In this document: one piece after another, positions 13,057 through 25,017 of the stretch
Layout: every line of letters starts with the position of its first letter
How positions within the stretch are numbered: position 1 is the first letter of the stretch
Source of the DNA: Brachypodium distachyon
Taxonomy: Eukaryota; Streptophyta; Magnoliopsida; Poales; Poaceae
Length of the DNA stretch: 64,000 nucleotides
Assembly (NCBI RefSeq): GCF_000005505.3
Contig: NC_016132.3
Location: 55,318,914-55,382,913 of the forward strand
Reading direction: 5' to 3'
The notes under the pieces: model-generated
The model's database searches: none
What the model saw: only the letters and a program-made list of their open reading frames with translations
What the model was told of the DNA's origin: nothing
Program-made: the position numbers and the translations under genes

Positions 13057-14070
13057 ATGACAAATTTGTTACATCACAAATTGACAATACAAAGGTCACT
13101 GTTCATTTAGTATCTTGACTTGCAATTTTTGTGTTATTTGCATTCAGTTGCCCTCCGCCCTCGCCTTCAGAATCATATTCATGGAGACTCAAAGTGTCTA
13201 GACTGGCAAATTTTGTTAAACCGTGGCAGTGATAGTATGGCATATCTGGTTGAACTTCAGTTTATTACATGTTCATAGCTTAGTTATTTACTTGTGGCTG
13301 CGTTTGAAAATAACTGAACCAGGCCTCTCCAGGGCTTGTTGAGATGATACATATCAGACCAAAATTTCCCTCTTGCGAAGGGACTTTACGTATTTGCTTT
13401 CCACTTCTTTGCATAAGGGTTACTACGTGGCTGTACTCGGGCTGCAGCGCTCTTGCACATTTCAGGACGGTAGATAACATACGGAGTGGCTGCAGCGCTC
13501 CAACACATTCCAGGACGCTAGATAACATACGGAGTTCATCTCCACGACCTCGCTCTTACTTCGTCGTCATTCTTCACATCAGCGACACGTACAAAAGACA
13601 TAAGCATACATCTCAAAATGCTATCTTAGAGCTTCAGTTATCAGTAAGGCAGAGCAGGAAATAAGTTTACAAAACAAAAGAAAAAGGACAAGGAAGAACA
13701 ACACTAGACGATCAACTTGATTGAAGAGCTGGCCATATAAGTTCTTCTCTGGCTTCCGCAACATTGTTTTTGATCTTGTAAGGACAAGAAATACACCTTT
13801 GCATGCATGTACAATATTAAAATTGGATTCAAATAATATTGATATCCATGCTCCTTCTACTGTAATGGTTAAGCTACAACATCAACACCTCACTGAGCAC
13901 TCATCGACTACAAGCAGCAATTAGTTCTACACTACTATTGTACAAGTGCCACTAGAGCAATAGCTTTACCTTGTATCATGATTAAAATGCACAGTTCTAG
14001 CATATGCACACACATTTGCCAAGCTACTACAACTGTTCATCTAACAGACTGATCATTTGACAATTTACAG
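13057..14070. other. Shared 3' region of convergent SRP72 and RPC4
   Basis: This is the 1-kb space between two stop codons facing each other, so it should hold both 3' UTRs and terminators. It contains a two-unit 48-bp tandem repeat (13441-13536). No third gene is visible. Confidence 0.6.
13441..13536. repeat. Two-copy 48-bp tandem repeat
   Basis: Two direct copies (13441-13488 and 13489-13536) both start GCTGCAGCGCTC and both contain TAGATAACATACGGAGT. They differ at a few positions and no third copy is present. The repeat lies between the SRP72 and RPC4 stop codons. Confidence 0.9.
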
Positions 14071-15782
14071 CTAATCCCTATTGTCATTTAACAGAGAGTC
14101 AACATCTGGCGTCACCACAACATGCCGATTCTCGATCTCACCAAGTGGGCAACAATGTTTCTCCCTGGTGTTGATAGCTACTGCATGCTGTGACATCCCG
14201 CATTCCGTCCCTGAGTTCACCTGCAATGGAAGAACCTAAGCTGTGAGCACCCATTCATATTGAAATCTTGCTAAATTGTGATGAAACAAATGACGAAGGG
14301 ATGAACTAACATCAAACATGGTATCCCCCAACTTCATCTTGATCTTCCCGCTCTTGTATACCAGCATTTTGCCCATATACCCTCCTGGCAAATCATTGAG
14401 ATTGTGCCCTTCTTTTGTCTCCTTGATAATGGCCTTTCCATTCCTTTGAACTACAGTGGATGATATTCTTGGCAAAGGAAGATATTTCGGCAATTTGAAT
14501 AAGAACATTCTTGTTTTGTTGTCTTGTTCCTGTTGTTCCAAATTGTGAAGATATTACAGAATTGCCTGCAAATACAGAGGTAATTTTGTAGGGCTCACTG
14601 GCTCAGAGATTCATACGAGCAAATTCAGCTCTTTTGCTGGATGGATGGAAGATTCACATTCAGATGAGCTTGGCTGATTTTCCTGCAACTCAACATTGTC
14701 CTCATCCTCGTCATCGTCTTCTTCGTCCTCATCATCGTAGAACATTTCTAACACCAGTTGGTCATTCCATGAATATTCCTAGTGGAATGTTTTGGTAAAA
14801 TAGTTGGAACTAATGAAGTCTCAAATTCACCTGGATTGGCAGCAACAGGAAAGGATCTAGGGATTTGAAGTGCCTTCTTCTGCAATAACAAATAGAAATA
14901 GGGGACATATTACAAGCCATGTGTCTGTTATGAAAAAGAAATTGCATGCTTTCTAAAATAGTAAGGTTGAACCGGATATATATTTGGTGAACTCACTGGT
15001 TGAACTTGCTTCTGCCCTCCTGACTGTGTCAGTGGTAAGCTAAAGCCAGTTTCAGGAGAAGGCATTGGGTGGGAACTCTGTGCTGCCGAGTTCTCCTCTG
15101 TGAATAGCAAACAAAGAGTATTATAGACTCTCACATGTTTAAGAAAGATTACTGATGAAATGCTTGTCTTATACGTGTTGTGCTGATTTAATTACAAAAC
15201 TCCTTGCCTTGCCTTATAATTATATGTAAGTATACACGTAGCAGTCAATAAATCCAGACCAACCTTTTATAGCTGACAAAGTTTTTGCATCTCCTCGACC
15301 AGTCTGAAAAGAAGTAAGAACAAACAAACAATCAGACCTATAAAGAATGGAACAACTTTGTCCTGAGTAAAATCTGACCGTTATCCCAAGACATGACAAC
15401 AGAATAATCAATTACCCTCAGTCTCTTCATTAATTCTTCATCAATTGGTAGTGTCTCTTCCAGTTGTGGCCTGAAAAAGCAGAATATGCTTCCCAATGAA
15501 AATTTCTAACACGCTAGGTGCACAAGTTTGGGAGTTGGATATTATTAGCAGCTCAAGTCAAGGATTACTGTACTTTTCTGCAGTTGATTTTTTCACTTTC
15601 CGTACTGGTACTTTGGGTTTGAACTTCAGCTTCGGTGGCTATTAAATTCAAGAACAAGAATTAGACGAACGCCAATCTCTTCTTGGAAATTCACCAACAA
15701 TACAAGAAAAAGCAATCGGAGAGTTCACCATCTTAGGACGACGACCTGGACGGCCGCTCTTTGAGGTACCACCTGCATCCAT
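14071..15782 (-). CDS. RPC4: DNA-directed RNA polymerase III subunit RPC4 (C53)
   Basis: Nine exons join in frame: 15782-15729, 15638-15574, 15470-15416, 15303-15264, 15097-14997, 14879-14831, 14747-14617, 14529-14311 and 14220-14071, giving 287 aa. RPC4 works with RPC5 in the TFIIF-like subcomplex of RNA polymerase III, which makes tRNA and 5S rRNA. The conserved C-terminal block is clear: FLFKLPKYLPLP, then EGHNLNDLPGGYMGKMLVYK and GKIKMKLGDTMFDV. The N-terminus is basic (SGRPGRRPKM, KLKFKPKVPVRKVKK) and an acidic Asp/Glu run follows at about residue 115-135, as is usual. The least certain junction is exon 6 to 7: only the acceptor at 14748 gives an open frame through the acidic stretch. 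The first 11 bases of the apparent exon-8 frame are excluded for the same reason. It is nuclear and should be expressed constitutively. Confidence 0.9.
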
Positions 15783-17372
15783 TTTCTGCTTGCTCCCTAT
15801 CAAGAGAATAACATGTGGACTTGCTCAGTGCGGTCATGGATGGTCACTACAGAAGATGCATGTTTTTCATTCAACTCATAACTGACCAACTTTTGACAGG
15901 ATACTAACAATCAGCCACGGTTACTTAGCCTACTCTACGTCTTATCGGCCAAGTTCTCTGAAACCTAGTGGTGTCACCGTGTCAGAGCTCTTGCTGTTCT
16001 TGCTATGCAGCTAAAATTCTAGCTGTAGAAATGCAAACAAAGAGAGCCCAGATTCACACTTGTGGCCAAACACTTCCAAAAATACAGACACGCTATTCTC
16101 CGAGAGGAAAGGCATAAGAAATTCGAGGCACAGAAAAGGGGAGGAACCCCCAAAAAAACCCTCAATAACTGACCCTACCTAACTGGTCAGTAGAAGCAAG
16201 CAAAGAAACGGAATCGAGGCAAAAGAACACAAGGCATAACGAGCAAACCACGCGGGCTCAACGGAAGCTCAAACTCATCTGGCTAGCTCTCCGATTCGTC
16301 CTTCGGCTCGCGCATGCAGCAAGTGAAACCAAACGAACAGAATCCGCAGCTCGCCCAAGCATAATTCTAAAAAAATTCCCCGCTCACAAGCGCACATACC
16401 TAGCGCAGAAATTCCTCGCTCACCTACCAAGTGCGGGGACGAGAGCTCGAGATCTCCCGCTCTGGATAAACGGCTGCTCCCCGGAGCTGCGTCGCTACGC
16501 TTGCTGCTCCTCTTGGACTAGGAGACGTTTCCGGGGAAAGCTGGTGAAACATTGGTATCCAGTGGATCGAAGGTCTGGGCCCCATGTTCCAGTGAGAAGC
16601 AAACCGTGGACCCCGTCCACACACCGAGTGACCGAGGTGGAGAAAGGCCAGCGGAAGGATCGGGTGAGGCCGTTTCTTCGGGGTACACGGTGCGCGGCCA
16701 CAGGAATTTCTAACGGGTAGGACACGTGTAGGCTAACGTGCAAGATGCAAACCTGGCGTTTGTTGGGGTAGTTATAGACGATCCAGGGGATTTAACGCGC
16801 GGTGGTGCCGGACTTGTCTATGCGTGAAGTCCGCAGCAGCGGGGAGCGAAAGGATGACGGGAGTTCCTGCCAAGTGGGTCCTTGGGGCCAGCGACCGGCG
16901 TAGCTGTCAACTAGCTGGTCTGGCTTTTTCTTGCACCCAGATGCGCATGTTGAATTAACAGTACTAATTAAATGAGTTAAAAAAACAGTACTTCTAATTA
17001 AATTAAATTTCAAAGATGCACGTAGTAGAAGATGCAACTGAGATACTCACAAGATAAACTGATAGGATAAAACCGAGATACATATGGCAGGTGAAGTAGT
17101 AATGCGGTATGCATATGTGACGGAGTATGTATCACATTGATGCCAATCAGAGCACAAAATCCTCTCTAAAAAAATTAGAGCACGAAATTGAAGCTCACAC
17201 TATATGGAATGTAAGGTGATACAAAGTAACTGATGCGGCATGTGTATGAAAGTGTATCAAGCAGTATCTGTTTATTTCCTAGCAAATCTAATTTTTCCTT
17301 TTGGCAATAGCAAATCTAATGTTGATATTTGAATCAAGTATCCAATCCGATCCAAACCAATCAATCTACGTA
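15783..17372. other. RPC4 promoter side and C2H2 3' flank
   Basis: About 1.6 kb between the RPC4 start and the stop codon of the C2H2 gene, both on the minus strand. The part up to about 16500 is likely RPC4 5' UTR and promoter and may include a 5' UTR intron. Open frames here have no recognisable product. No repeat with clear ends was found. Confidence 0.45.
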
Positions 17373-18707
17373 CTACTGGGTGTTGGTAGACGTCGCCCCT
17401 GAGCTCTGATCCGCTTCCATCACGGTGGAAGAAGTGGCGGCTGGCGACTGAACGTGCGGGGTCATGGTGACGCCAAAAATCCTTATGCTGCTCGCCGCTG
17501 GCACGGGTGCCTCAGATGGCAGTGCTAGCTGGAGCTCTGGCCCCTCCATGGCCATCGTCGACCCCTGGGACGCTTGCACGGCGGATGACACTGCCGCCGC
17601 GAGCTGTCCCGCCGACAAAGATTCTGTAGCAGCGCGCTTCCTCGGTATCACCTTGCCCATGTAGTGCTTCCTCTTGTGCCCGCCGAGCTTCGTCCCCGCG
17701 TCGTACACTAGGCCGCAAACGTTGCACGAGTGCATCCTCGCCGGCCTTGCGCCCGCGGCGGCGCCCGCGTCGCCGACTCCCGCGGCGGCGGCCTCGCTCA
17801 TCTGCCTGTTCTTGTGGCCGGCCATGTGGCCGCCTAGCCCCTGGTACGTGTGGAACCGCTTGTCGCACCCTTCCTGCTTGCAGACCCACCAGCCTTGCTC
17901 GTCACGGACCGGCGGCGATCGAGCTGGAGGAGGCGGAGAGGGCTGCTGGGCGGTGAATTGCGGTGGCGTCGCCGGGGCGGGCTGATCACCTTGGGCCACG
18001 GCAGGCTGAGGATGGGCGCTGAGGACGGCCTGATCAGCCACGGGGGACTGGTTGTGGGCGACGAATTGCGGCGAACAGGACGGGTGCACGGCGACATTGT
18101 TGGGATTGGGAGGATTCCCTGCTGCTGCGGCAGCGATGGCAGTGGAGACATTGGGGTTGGCATCCGGCTCGACGCCGAAGGCGATGGGCGCGGGGTCCAT
18201 GACGGGCTCCTCCCCAACCACGATCGCCATGGAGTCCACCACTTCCTCTTCCTCAGGGGAAGCAGACCTGCCACTGCCGACGAAGCCGCGTCTGCGCCTC
18301 ACGGCCCAGCCACCGGCGACCGCAGGCGCCCGCGGCCGCGGCCTCCCCTGGCGCTCCTGCGGTTCGTGCATCCTCATGTGGCCGCTCACCGCCCTGACGC
18401 TCCCGAACTCCCTCCAGCAGATGGGGCAGGGGAACATGTGCGGTGTCCGCCCCTGCGCGCCGACGACGATGTCGCTGACGGTCCCGTCCGAGTCACAGTA
18501 CTCGCTCGAGGGCGTGGGCGATGGCGGCGCATCTACTTGGCCTCCGCCGACCACGGGCGCCTGCTGCTCCAGGCGGGCCCCCTGAATCTCCGGCCGCATG
18601 TCGTCGTCGTGGTCGCGGGGGCTGTCGGAGCCCGAGTCGGTGGCGATCTCGCCCTCCTCGAGGTCGTCGCGGCGGCGGTTGCGGCGTGGGGGACTGGAGT
18701 GAGACAT
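17373..18707 (-). CDS. C2H2 zinc finger protein, three fingers, EAR-like motif
   Basis: An intronless frame of 444 aa. Three plant-type C2H2 fingers are visible: CPICWREFGSVRAVSGHMRMH (about residues 94-114), CKQEGCDKRFHTYQGLGGHM (about 276-299) and CNVCGLVYDAGTKLGGHKRK (about 328-348). All carry the shortened plant QALGGH-like core (VSGH, LGGH). The C-terminal part contains LQLAL, an LxLxL match to the EAR repression motif, followed by IRIFGVTM. The N-terminus is Ser/Arg-rich then acidic (DLEEGE). Long Pro/Ala/Gln linkers join the fingers. The architecture suggests a nuclear transcriptional repressor; the target is unknown. I chose the ATG at 18707 (MSHSSPPRRN) over one at 18743 because the upstream 12 residues look like UTR. 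A TATA box lies about 200 bp upstream. High GC content is usual for grass single-exon genes. Confidence 0.85.
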   Translation of the reverse strand: MSHSSPPRRNRRRDDLEEGEIATDSGSDSPRDHDDDMRPEIQGARLEQQAPVVGGGQVDAPPSPTPSSEYCDSDGTVSDIVVGAQGRTPHMFPCPICWREFGSVRAVSGHMRMHEPQERQGRPRPRAPAVAGGWAVRRRRGFVGSGRSASPEEEEVVDSMAIVVGEEPVMDPAPIAFGVEPDANPNVSTAIAAAAAGNPPNPNNVAVHPSCSPQFVAHNQSPVADQAVLSAHPQPAVAQGDQPAPATPPQFTAQQPSPPPPARSPPVRDEQGWWVCKQEGCDKRFHTYQGLGGHMAGHKNRQMSEAAAAGVGDAGAAAGARPARMHSCNVCGLVYDAGTKLGGHKRKHYMGKVIPRKRAATESLSAGQLAAAVSSAVQASQGSTMAMEGPELQLALPSEAPVPAASSIRIFGVTMTPHVQSPAATSSTVMEADQSSGATSTNTQ

Positions 18708-18906
18708 CGGCACTGGGGAAGAGAGCAGCAGGAACGAGAACACTACACACTGCTAGGGCTTTGGGAGCGGCGGTGGCCGGTGGGAGAGAGGGAGAGAGAT
18801 TGGAGTGCTAGGGTTTGATCGATCTGTCTCGCCCCGCTGCAGGCGGCTAGTGTTGTGGGATGGGGTTCTTGTGGGGGGTGAGGGGTGGGTGACTAGTGGG
18901 AGGTCT

Positions 18907-18914
18907 CTTTATAT
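18907..18914 (-). promoter_or_regulatory. TATA box of the C2H2 gene
   Basis: On the minus strand the sequence reads GCCATATAAAGAG, about 200 bp upstream of the chosen ATG. This leaves a 5' UTR of roughly 170 nt. Confidence 0.55.
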
Positions 18915-19498
18915 GGCGCGAGGCGGCGTGCGCGCGCTGGACTGATCCCCGGTGGCGGAAAGATGAGCGAACAGTGTCTCCACTCAGCGGAGTCGATCGT
19001 ACGGCCCCCGGAGACTCAGAAATTTGGAAGGAAACAGTATCACGTCCGGGTTAAACGGGATTACGCGGATCGGCACCAGAGATCGCTGTACTTGCCAAAC
19101 AAATCAACAAACAACACATCTTCTTTCTTATCCAACGGTTCACAGCTGGCATGCTGTGTTTTTTTTTCTTGGCGATCAAGATACGTGAACACGGGCGGAG
19201 GACCCAGTAGGGCCTACCTTAATTTCTGCCTCAGTTTTTATAAAAAAAACTAATTTCTGCCTCAGTTCAGATTAAAAGGAGATGAAAGGGGAGCTAAAGG
19301 GCGGAATCAATTCCTTGGGTGATGGGAGGAAATGGCCGAGAGAGAGAATCGAAGGGGAGATCAACCTGTGGTGGAGACGCTCGCGAGAGGAGGAAGACAA
19401 GCTCCAGGGCTTGCGCGCTCGGCAGCGGTATGGGGTTGGAGGAGTGGCCACGGAGCGATGGGGAAGAAAATCCTACGAGACGCTCTAATTGTCCATCA
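18915..19498. other. Intergenic, upstream of the C2H2 gene
   Basis: Sequence beyond the C2H2 core promoter up to the SINE. It includes a purine-rich tract (19277-19470) with overlapping open frames that look like composition artefacts. No gene supported. Confidence 0.5.
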
Positions 19499-19754
19499 AG
19501 TTAGACCATCTTTGCGATGGTTCTTTGTGTTGGAACCAGTCCACCCAGGTTCAAGTCTCACACTTGACATGGGTGCTCGCATTTTCTGATTTCTCCTTTC
19601 AATAGGAGCGACGTATCCGTCAACTACGAGGCGTCTGTGGACTGTGGTGACTTCGTCAATATCAAGATGATCGGCCGGTGGCTCAGTCTCTTGGAGGTGC
19701 TCATGCGTCTGTACTGTACTGTGTTTCCTAAAAAAAAAAGTTAAGACCATCTTT
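19499..19754 (+). mobile_element. SINE retroposon with target-site duplications
   Basis: A body of about 225 bp (19514-19738) has a tRNA-like internal pol III B box (GGTTCAAGTCT at about 19549) and a terminal run of A. It is flanked by AGTTAGACCATCTTT (19499-19513) and AGTTAAGACCATCTTT (19739-19754), a 15/16-bp duplication with one extra base. The body (GACTACGAGGCGTC-like block, GGCCGGTGGCTCAGTCTC) resembles a short retroposon seen very often in grass genomes. Naming the exact family would need a repeat-library search. The insertion is fairly young, since the duplications barely differ. Confidence 0.85.
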
Positions 19755-21855
19755 AGTTTCAACACTGCAATATTAATCTAAGAACATCCACATCCGTCCG
19801 CTGACAATACAACATAATTAATATGTTGCTACTCATTTCCGTATTTTATCACCGTGGGAAGGACGTGGATCTCTACTATGGACCGGTCCACATTGATCGA
19901 TCAATTTTTTCCTCCATTGTATCAGATGGGATTTTTCTCTTCAAAGTAAAATTCGGATTCATTACATGATGAAACATTGAAGGACGGATACTTCTTTGAA
20001 TCGCTTCATCTTGAAACAAACACCATGTCCGCCATTGAGACGCTAGTTAGCCGTTGCTTACATAGGAATTTCTTTCGAGCAAGGGGGCTAGAGCCCTCGG
20101 CAGCGAGATGGGGCAGATGGAGGGAGAGGGTTTTTTTCGAATAGAGGGAGAGGTTTATAGGCGGCCAATGGCCTGCTCCGTACCCATCCCCTAGGCTCAT
20201 ATATAAATGGGTCGAGCTGTGAAGGCCCACTAAGGCGGAAGGCTGGCGTAGGCATGGCCGACCAGCCTTGCCCATGTGAAAAAGAAGGTACTCGCAGGAT
20301 TCACTTGATGTAAACAAGAATTTGTCGATTTTCCTCATCCTTTTAACCACAGCTCCTGAAGCGTTTCTTTTGTGACTTCTTAATCATGGCTCATGAAACA
20401 TTTCTCGTAGGACATCCTCTTAGTTATTTTGGGTATATATTGTTGATGTCCATGTATGTTTGCTCACTATTGACTTAAATGTCCTTCTGTTACCCGCATT
20501 TCTTGCTTAATGACAGTAGATATGAGAATCATTATAAGATGGTGTATTTTTCTTTAGGTAAGTTATCAGAAGTTCGGATTTTTACATATCATGTTTCAGC
20601 TTGTGTAGTATTACTGATGATATAGCATATCTCTAGAAGTATGAAGAATAAGAGACACAAACAGTTACACAACTCAGATAATACATAAACACCGAAACAA
20701 CTTGTGAAGTATATAATTTTATACTGTCAAAAAGCCTGAGTATTTAGATAGTAGACAATATATTATAAGATATTTATGATATAAATACATTAAAAAAACT
20801 GAACAAAACAAAAATATTAAAATATATTTTTGCAAATATAGAGAAAATATTGAATGTTATGTGTTCATTTCCAGCGGTAGGGTAGTAGTTTGATTCTTAC
20901 CTAAAAAATTTTTGGCCTGCGCCGATGTGTGTGAACTTCAAACCTACATCTAAATTTGAGAAAAGAGTTGATCAGTCCCACGAGAAGATTTCATTCGCGC
21001 AACAGTAAACGGAAAACGAGCGCTAGATTTCCGATTTTGTTAGAAAAACATGAGCCTCCACTTGCAGGCTAGCCCGTCTACTGCTTACTGGACATGGCTT
21101 GTCTCATGCATAAGCTCGTTTCTAGTTCACGAACATTTTTCTGAAAAATTTATTCGCGTGTGTGTAACAGATTAAGATAAATGTTCATTATTTGTATAAA
21201 AGAAATAAAAACTGAGTATTAATTGGGCTGGCAAGATAGTCTCAGTCCAAATGGGTCATTAGCGTGAGGGTGAGGCGTTTACAGAAGCAGCGAGTTGTTG
21301 CCGGGAGTCCGGATCCGGCGGCCCCATCGCCGTTGCCCCACCCCGCCGATTGAACTTTTTACTCTATGTTTTTGCAAATTAAAAACAAGAAACTAAAAAT
21401 AAAAAGCTAAAACCAAAAGTTCAAAAACTAAAAAGTTGAAAGAGAAAAAGCTAAAAAATTAAAGGTGCAAGAAAAGCAAACAAAAACTCACTTCGACAAC
21501 CATTTTTATGCCGTCGGAATTCGTCCGCGCAATTTGATTTTGATGGTCATCCACGAATTAGTCCCCCGAATTATATATGCGCGCGATTGGGACATCGTAT
21601 CCAGACGTAATAACACTAGTCAAATAATCAAGGTAAGAATATATATTTTTATTGGCGTCACTCGGTGGAGCAACTCTCAGGAGATTTTATTACACACACA
21701 GATACGTACTCTTCGTACTCCAAAACACTGAACGGAACTAGAGATACGTACTCCAAAATACTGGAAAGAACCACATATACGTACTCCAAAACAGTAGTAA
21801 TATAGCACCAACACATATAAGGTGCCAATTCAAGTTTCTTGTCGGGCCAGTACTC
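19755..21855. other. Intergenic, AT-rich, no gene
   Basis: About 2.1 kb between the SINE and the quinone reductase stop codon. It contains A-rich runs with a loosely repeated AAAACTAAAAA theme (21370-21475). No coding region, TIR pair or LTR was found. The last 100 bp are likely the 3' UTR of the reductase gene. Confidence 0.5.
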
Positions 21856-22660
21856 TCACTTGTGGAGCCTGAGCGCGAAGGCCTGAAGCGACAGGAGCAC
21901 CTGCCTGAGTCGGTCCCTGACCTTGGCGTCGGTGAGGTTACCGTCGTCGTCGAACTTGGGCGGATCTTCGTACGCCCTGACGTAGAGCTCCGGCTTGTTG
22001 ATGAAGTGGATGTCCAGGAACACCCCGACCTGTCGCAGGTGGAACGCCGCCCTGCCTCCCCCGAAGTCGCCCCCCGCCGTCACGATCGCCGCCGCCTTGT
22101 CGCCCCAGCAGTTGCCCCCTCTGGACGCCCAGTCCAGCGCGTTCTTCAGCGTGCCTACATTCCAACAATTAATCGGTTAATTGCAAGATTTAGATCAGGA
22201 AATTATGTGTATAATCCAAGAGGAAAAAGGAAAGGGTGTGTGCGTACTGGTGAGGGAGTAGTTGTACTCCGGGGAGGCGAAGAGGAAGCAGTCGGCGTCG
22301 CGGACCCTGGCGCGGAAGGCCTCGACGTCCGGCGGGAAGCCGTGGCCGCCGTCGGTCTCGAGGTCCGGGTTGCACATGGGCAGGCCGGAGATGTCGACGT
22401 AGTCGATGAGGAGACCCGGGATGGACTCCTCGCACAGCTCCTCGGCTTCCTCATTCGAACAGAGATAAACAACAACACTGTCAGTACGTGCAGGTAAATG
22501 TACTAGAACCGCAAGCAAACTCGATCGGCGTCAAATTAACAAGCGATCGAGATATGATACCGGCGCGGATGAGGCCGCGGTGCCACGAGTCCTTGCGGAG
22601 GGAGCCGCAGAAGGCGGCCACGCTGAGGCTGGGCTTCGACGGCTCCGTCACTGATCCCAT
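21856..22660 (-). CDS. NQR: FMN-dependent NADPH:quinone oxidoreductase
   Basis: Three exons join in frame: 22660-22561, 22445-22248 and 22154-21856, giving 198 aa, matching the plant NQR family (about 195-200 aa). The enzyme is a soluble flavodoxin-fold FMN reductase that reduces quinones by two electrons with NAD(P)H, avoiding semiquinone radicals. Visible family motifs are AAFCGSLRKDSWHRGL (the FMN phosphate loop, residues 14-29), PEYNYSLTSTLKNALDW (the FMN-isoalloxazine loop) and the TAGGDFGGGRA loop. The exon 2 acceptor was placed at 22446 because it restores the conserved RAAEELCEESIPG frame; the nearer AG would shift the frame. A TATA box lies about 130 bp upstream. It is probably cytosolic, since there is no targeting peptide. 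Confidence 0.92.
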
Positions 22661-22784
22661 GCTTCCTCTCCCTCTCGTTTCCGGCTCTGGGTTACTGACG
22701 ATCGAGGAGCTCTCTTTTGTTTTTGGCTACTGATGAGGAGATCAGTTGTTCTGCCTGGCCGTGGAGTTCGATCGAGGAGGGGAC

Positions 22785-22794
22785 GTTATAAATA
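22785..22794 (-). promoter_or_regulatory. TATA box of the quinone reductase gene
   Basis: On the minus strand the sequence reads TATTTATAAC, about 125-134 bp upstream of the ATG at 22660, implying a 5' UTR near 95-100 nt. Confidence 0.55.
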
Positions 22795-24194
22795 GGAGTA
22801 ATTTGAATTTTGATCTCTTCCAAGGGTCAAGCGTGAACGTCAGGCTTGCTGACCGGCCGACGTGGCGTCCGTCGGTTTAGTGTTAAACAAAGGCAAAGCG
22901 AATCCAACTTTTTTAAGTACCACTACATGATCTACACCCGCAGTGGAAGTGTATCGATAAGAGCGTCATCGATGGCATCATATTTCCGCGATCACGGCTT
23001 AGAATAATCAATCTCGTAGACGGACGACAGCTAAAGTAGCTAGACAACCATATGAGGGTGATGATTGCTCCAGCAAAGTTCATCGCAGGTTCGTGTTTTG
23101 TCTCGTCTCTAGAGAAGCAACCACCGTTCCGCCGCCGGGTAAAGGCCAGCCGGACGTGACAGGCAGCAGCCGGCGTGGCCGCGTGGGGAGCCACCGAGCC
23201 AGACCTCATCGATGGCGTCAATTGCATTTGCATCACATGACATGGCCCTCGCCACACAGTCGCGGGCTTGTTTTTTCTTTAGGGGTCGCGGGCTTGATTA
23301 GGCCGTGTGCAAATCTCGGCCTTTATTAGTCGCGCAAAGGTAGGGCTCGCGGCCTAGGGGCATACTGGTCAGGCCCAGCCAGCCTTCCTTCACATGATCC
23401 CCGGCCCACGGTCGAAACAAAGGCAACATCGCTCGGTCGGTACCTCCACGCCACGGGCCAACAACACAACCGTGCAGTACCAGGGTTGCCTCGCCTACTG
23501 GGCACAAATCGGAGCCCATGGAGCCATGGAGGCATGGAACGAGATTTGTACGATTTGGTGGAGAGAGTTCGAGCAGTACCTAGCCCAGTAGCACATTCAT
23601 ACTCGTCGCTCTCAAGCAAATCCATGTTTATTCGTTCGGTTCTTTGGGCCACTCCCGGTAAGCGTGAGCGTGGGAGAAATTTTCCAACCGCCGGAATTTT
23701 AACCAAGCTAAAAAAAACTCCTCTCTCTCTCAAAAAAAAAGCTAAAAAAACTAATTAAAGTAAATTTATGGTGAAAGCAAAGCAAAACATTTTAACAAAC
23801 TAAGATTATACCATGGTTCTAGTTTTGAAAACAACTTTTGATGAATATTTCATTCTGGTTCCATTTTCTTTTTGCAAGTATCATTTTGGTAGTGTGTGTG
23901 GTGGTGGTGGGTGGGGGGGGGGGGTGGTGTTTGTATTTTTTGGTGTCAAATGACATTAATTATTTTTGTCGAATGATGCCAGTAAAATTTAAAAGTGGTC
24001 CCAGCGGTGTATTTTTTTCTGACTTTGCCTGTCTGTGTGGGGGCCTATTTTTGCTTTGGTTTGAGGTTCTTCTTGTAAAATTATTTTGTCAACAATCTAG
24101 GGAGAAGCCTCATGAGAAGCATCTCTTGTGTGTAGTGTTGAAGTTGTGGGTACATGACTCCACCACCAGGATACCAATCGGTGTCGATTTAGTA

Positions 24195-24268
24195 CATAAT
24201 AAGTGTCGTCGATTTAGTACAAAGTTGTAATAAATCGGCGACACTTATTATGAATCAGAAGGAATACA
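24195..24268. mobile_element. Damaged Stowaway-like MITE (right end kept)
   Basis: Two 22-bp arms (24195-24216 and 24231-24252) match at 21 of 22 positions as inverted repeats around CATAATAAGTGTCG. The right flank, TATGAATCAGAAGGAATA, resembles a worn Stowaway terminus. The left terminus is missing. It shares its core with the intact element at 36670-36762. Confidence 0.6.
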
Positions 24269-25017
24269 TGTTTTGTGCGCGGAAAAACTAATTAACTTAG
24301 TAGCATGTCGATTCATTTTTCATTGCCAATTATTCTAACACAAAACTTACTTTTTTCTCCTTCTAATCTACATATGCCCATTGGAGAAATGAGACTGGCA
24401 GTGCTTTCTCTCTCATTAATCGAAGGTACATTTCATCATATTTTTTTTCAATCTCCACCACAACTATTTGCTAAAATAACAAATATTTTAATACCGAGGT
24501 GTATAGCCACTACGATCTTTGCGTCGACAAATGTAAGCCAACTCACAGGAAGAGTAAGAATTAGAGAGAAACTCTCCAACTAAGACAAAGGCATGAAGTT
24601 CGTGCAGTACAGCGTCTCATGACTCATCTTGCATTCTTACCAGAGGTGATACTATATACGCAGACGGGCTACAAGCCTACAATATTTGGGCTGTCGTTCC
24701 ACTGAACCGAACAGGGCAGGTCAACCCTGCAGCATCGATCGGAAAGGGAGTGTCAAAACGTGGACTCCGAGGTGCATTCCCCGCATTTACTACTCGGGGC
24801 GCGCAGGCAGGGCAGGCATGCGCTCGCCTGCGCCGCGCGTGCTGTACTCACACGCATTCTCGCGTACAATTCTTCAGGACCCGTCACTTCGAGTCAGCCT
24901 GTGTCCTATCTACCGCTGCCGCCCCGCCATTAAATCCCCCTCCTGCCGCCCTCTCCATCACTACACACTCCTCTCTGAACTCCCCCCAGGCGTGCGACGA
25001 TGCAGACTGCAGACAGA

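Noticed and set aside
17850..18818. 322-codon plus-strand frame opposite the C2H2 gene
   Set aside because: It is the antisense shadow of a GC-rich coding exon; the minus strand has three clear zinc fingers.
20000..20350. 114-codon minus-strand frame
   Set aside because: No family resemblance; flanked by AT-rich sequence without promoter or splice support.
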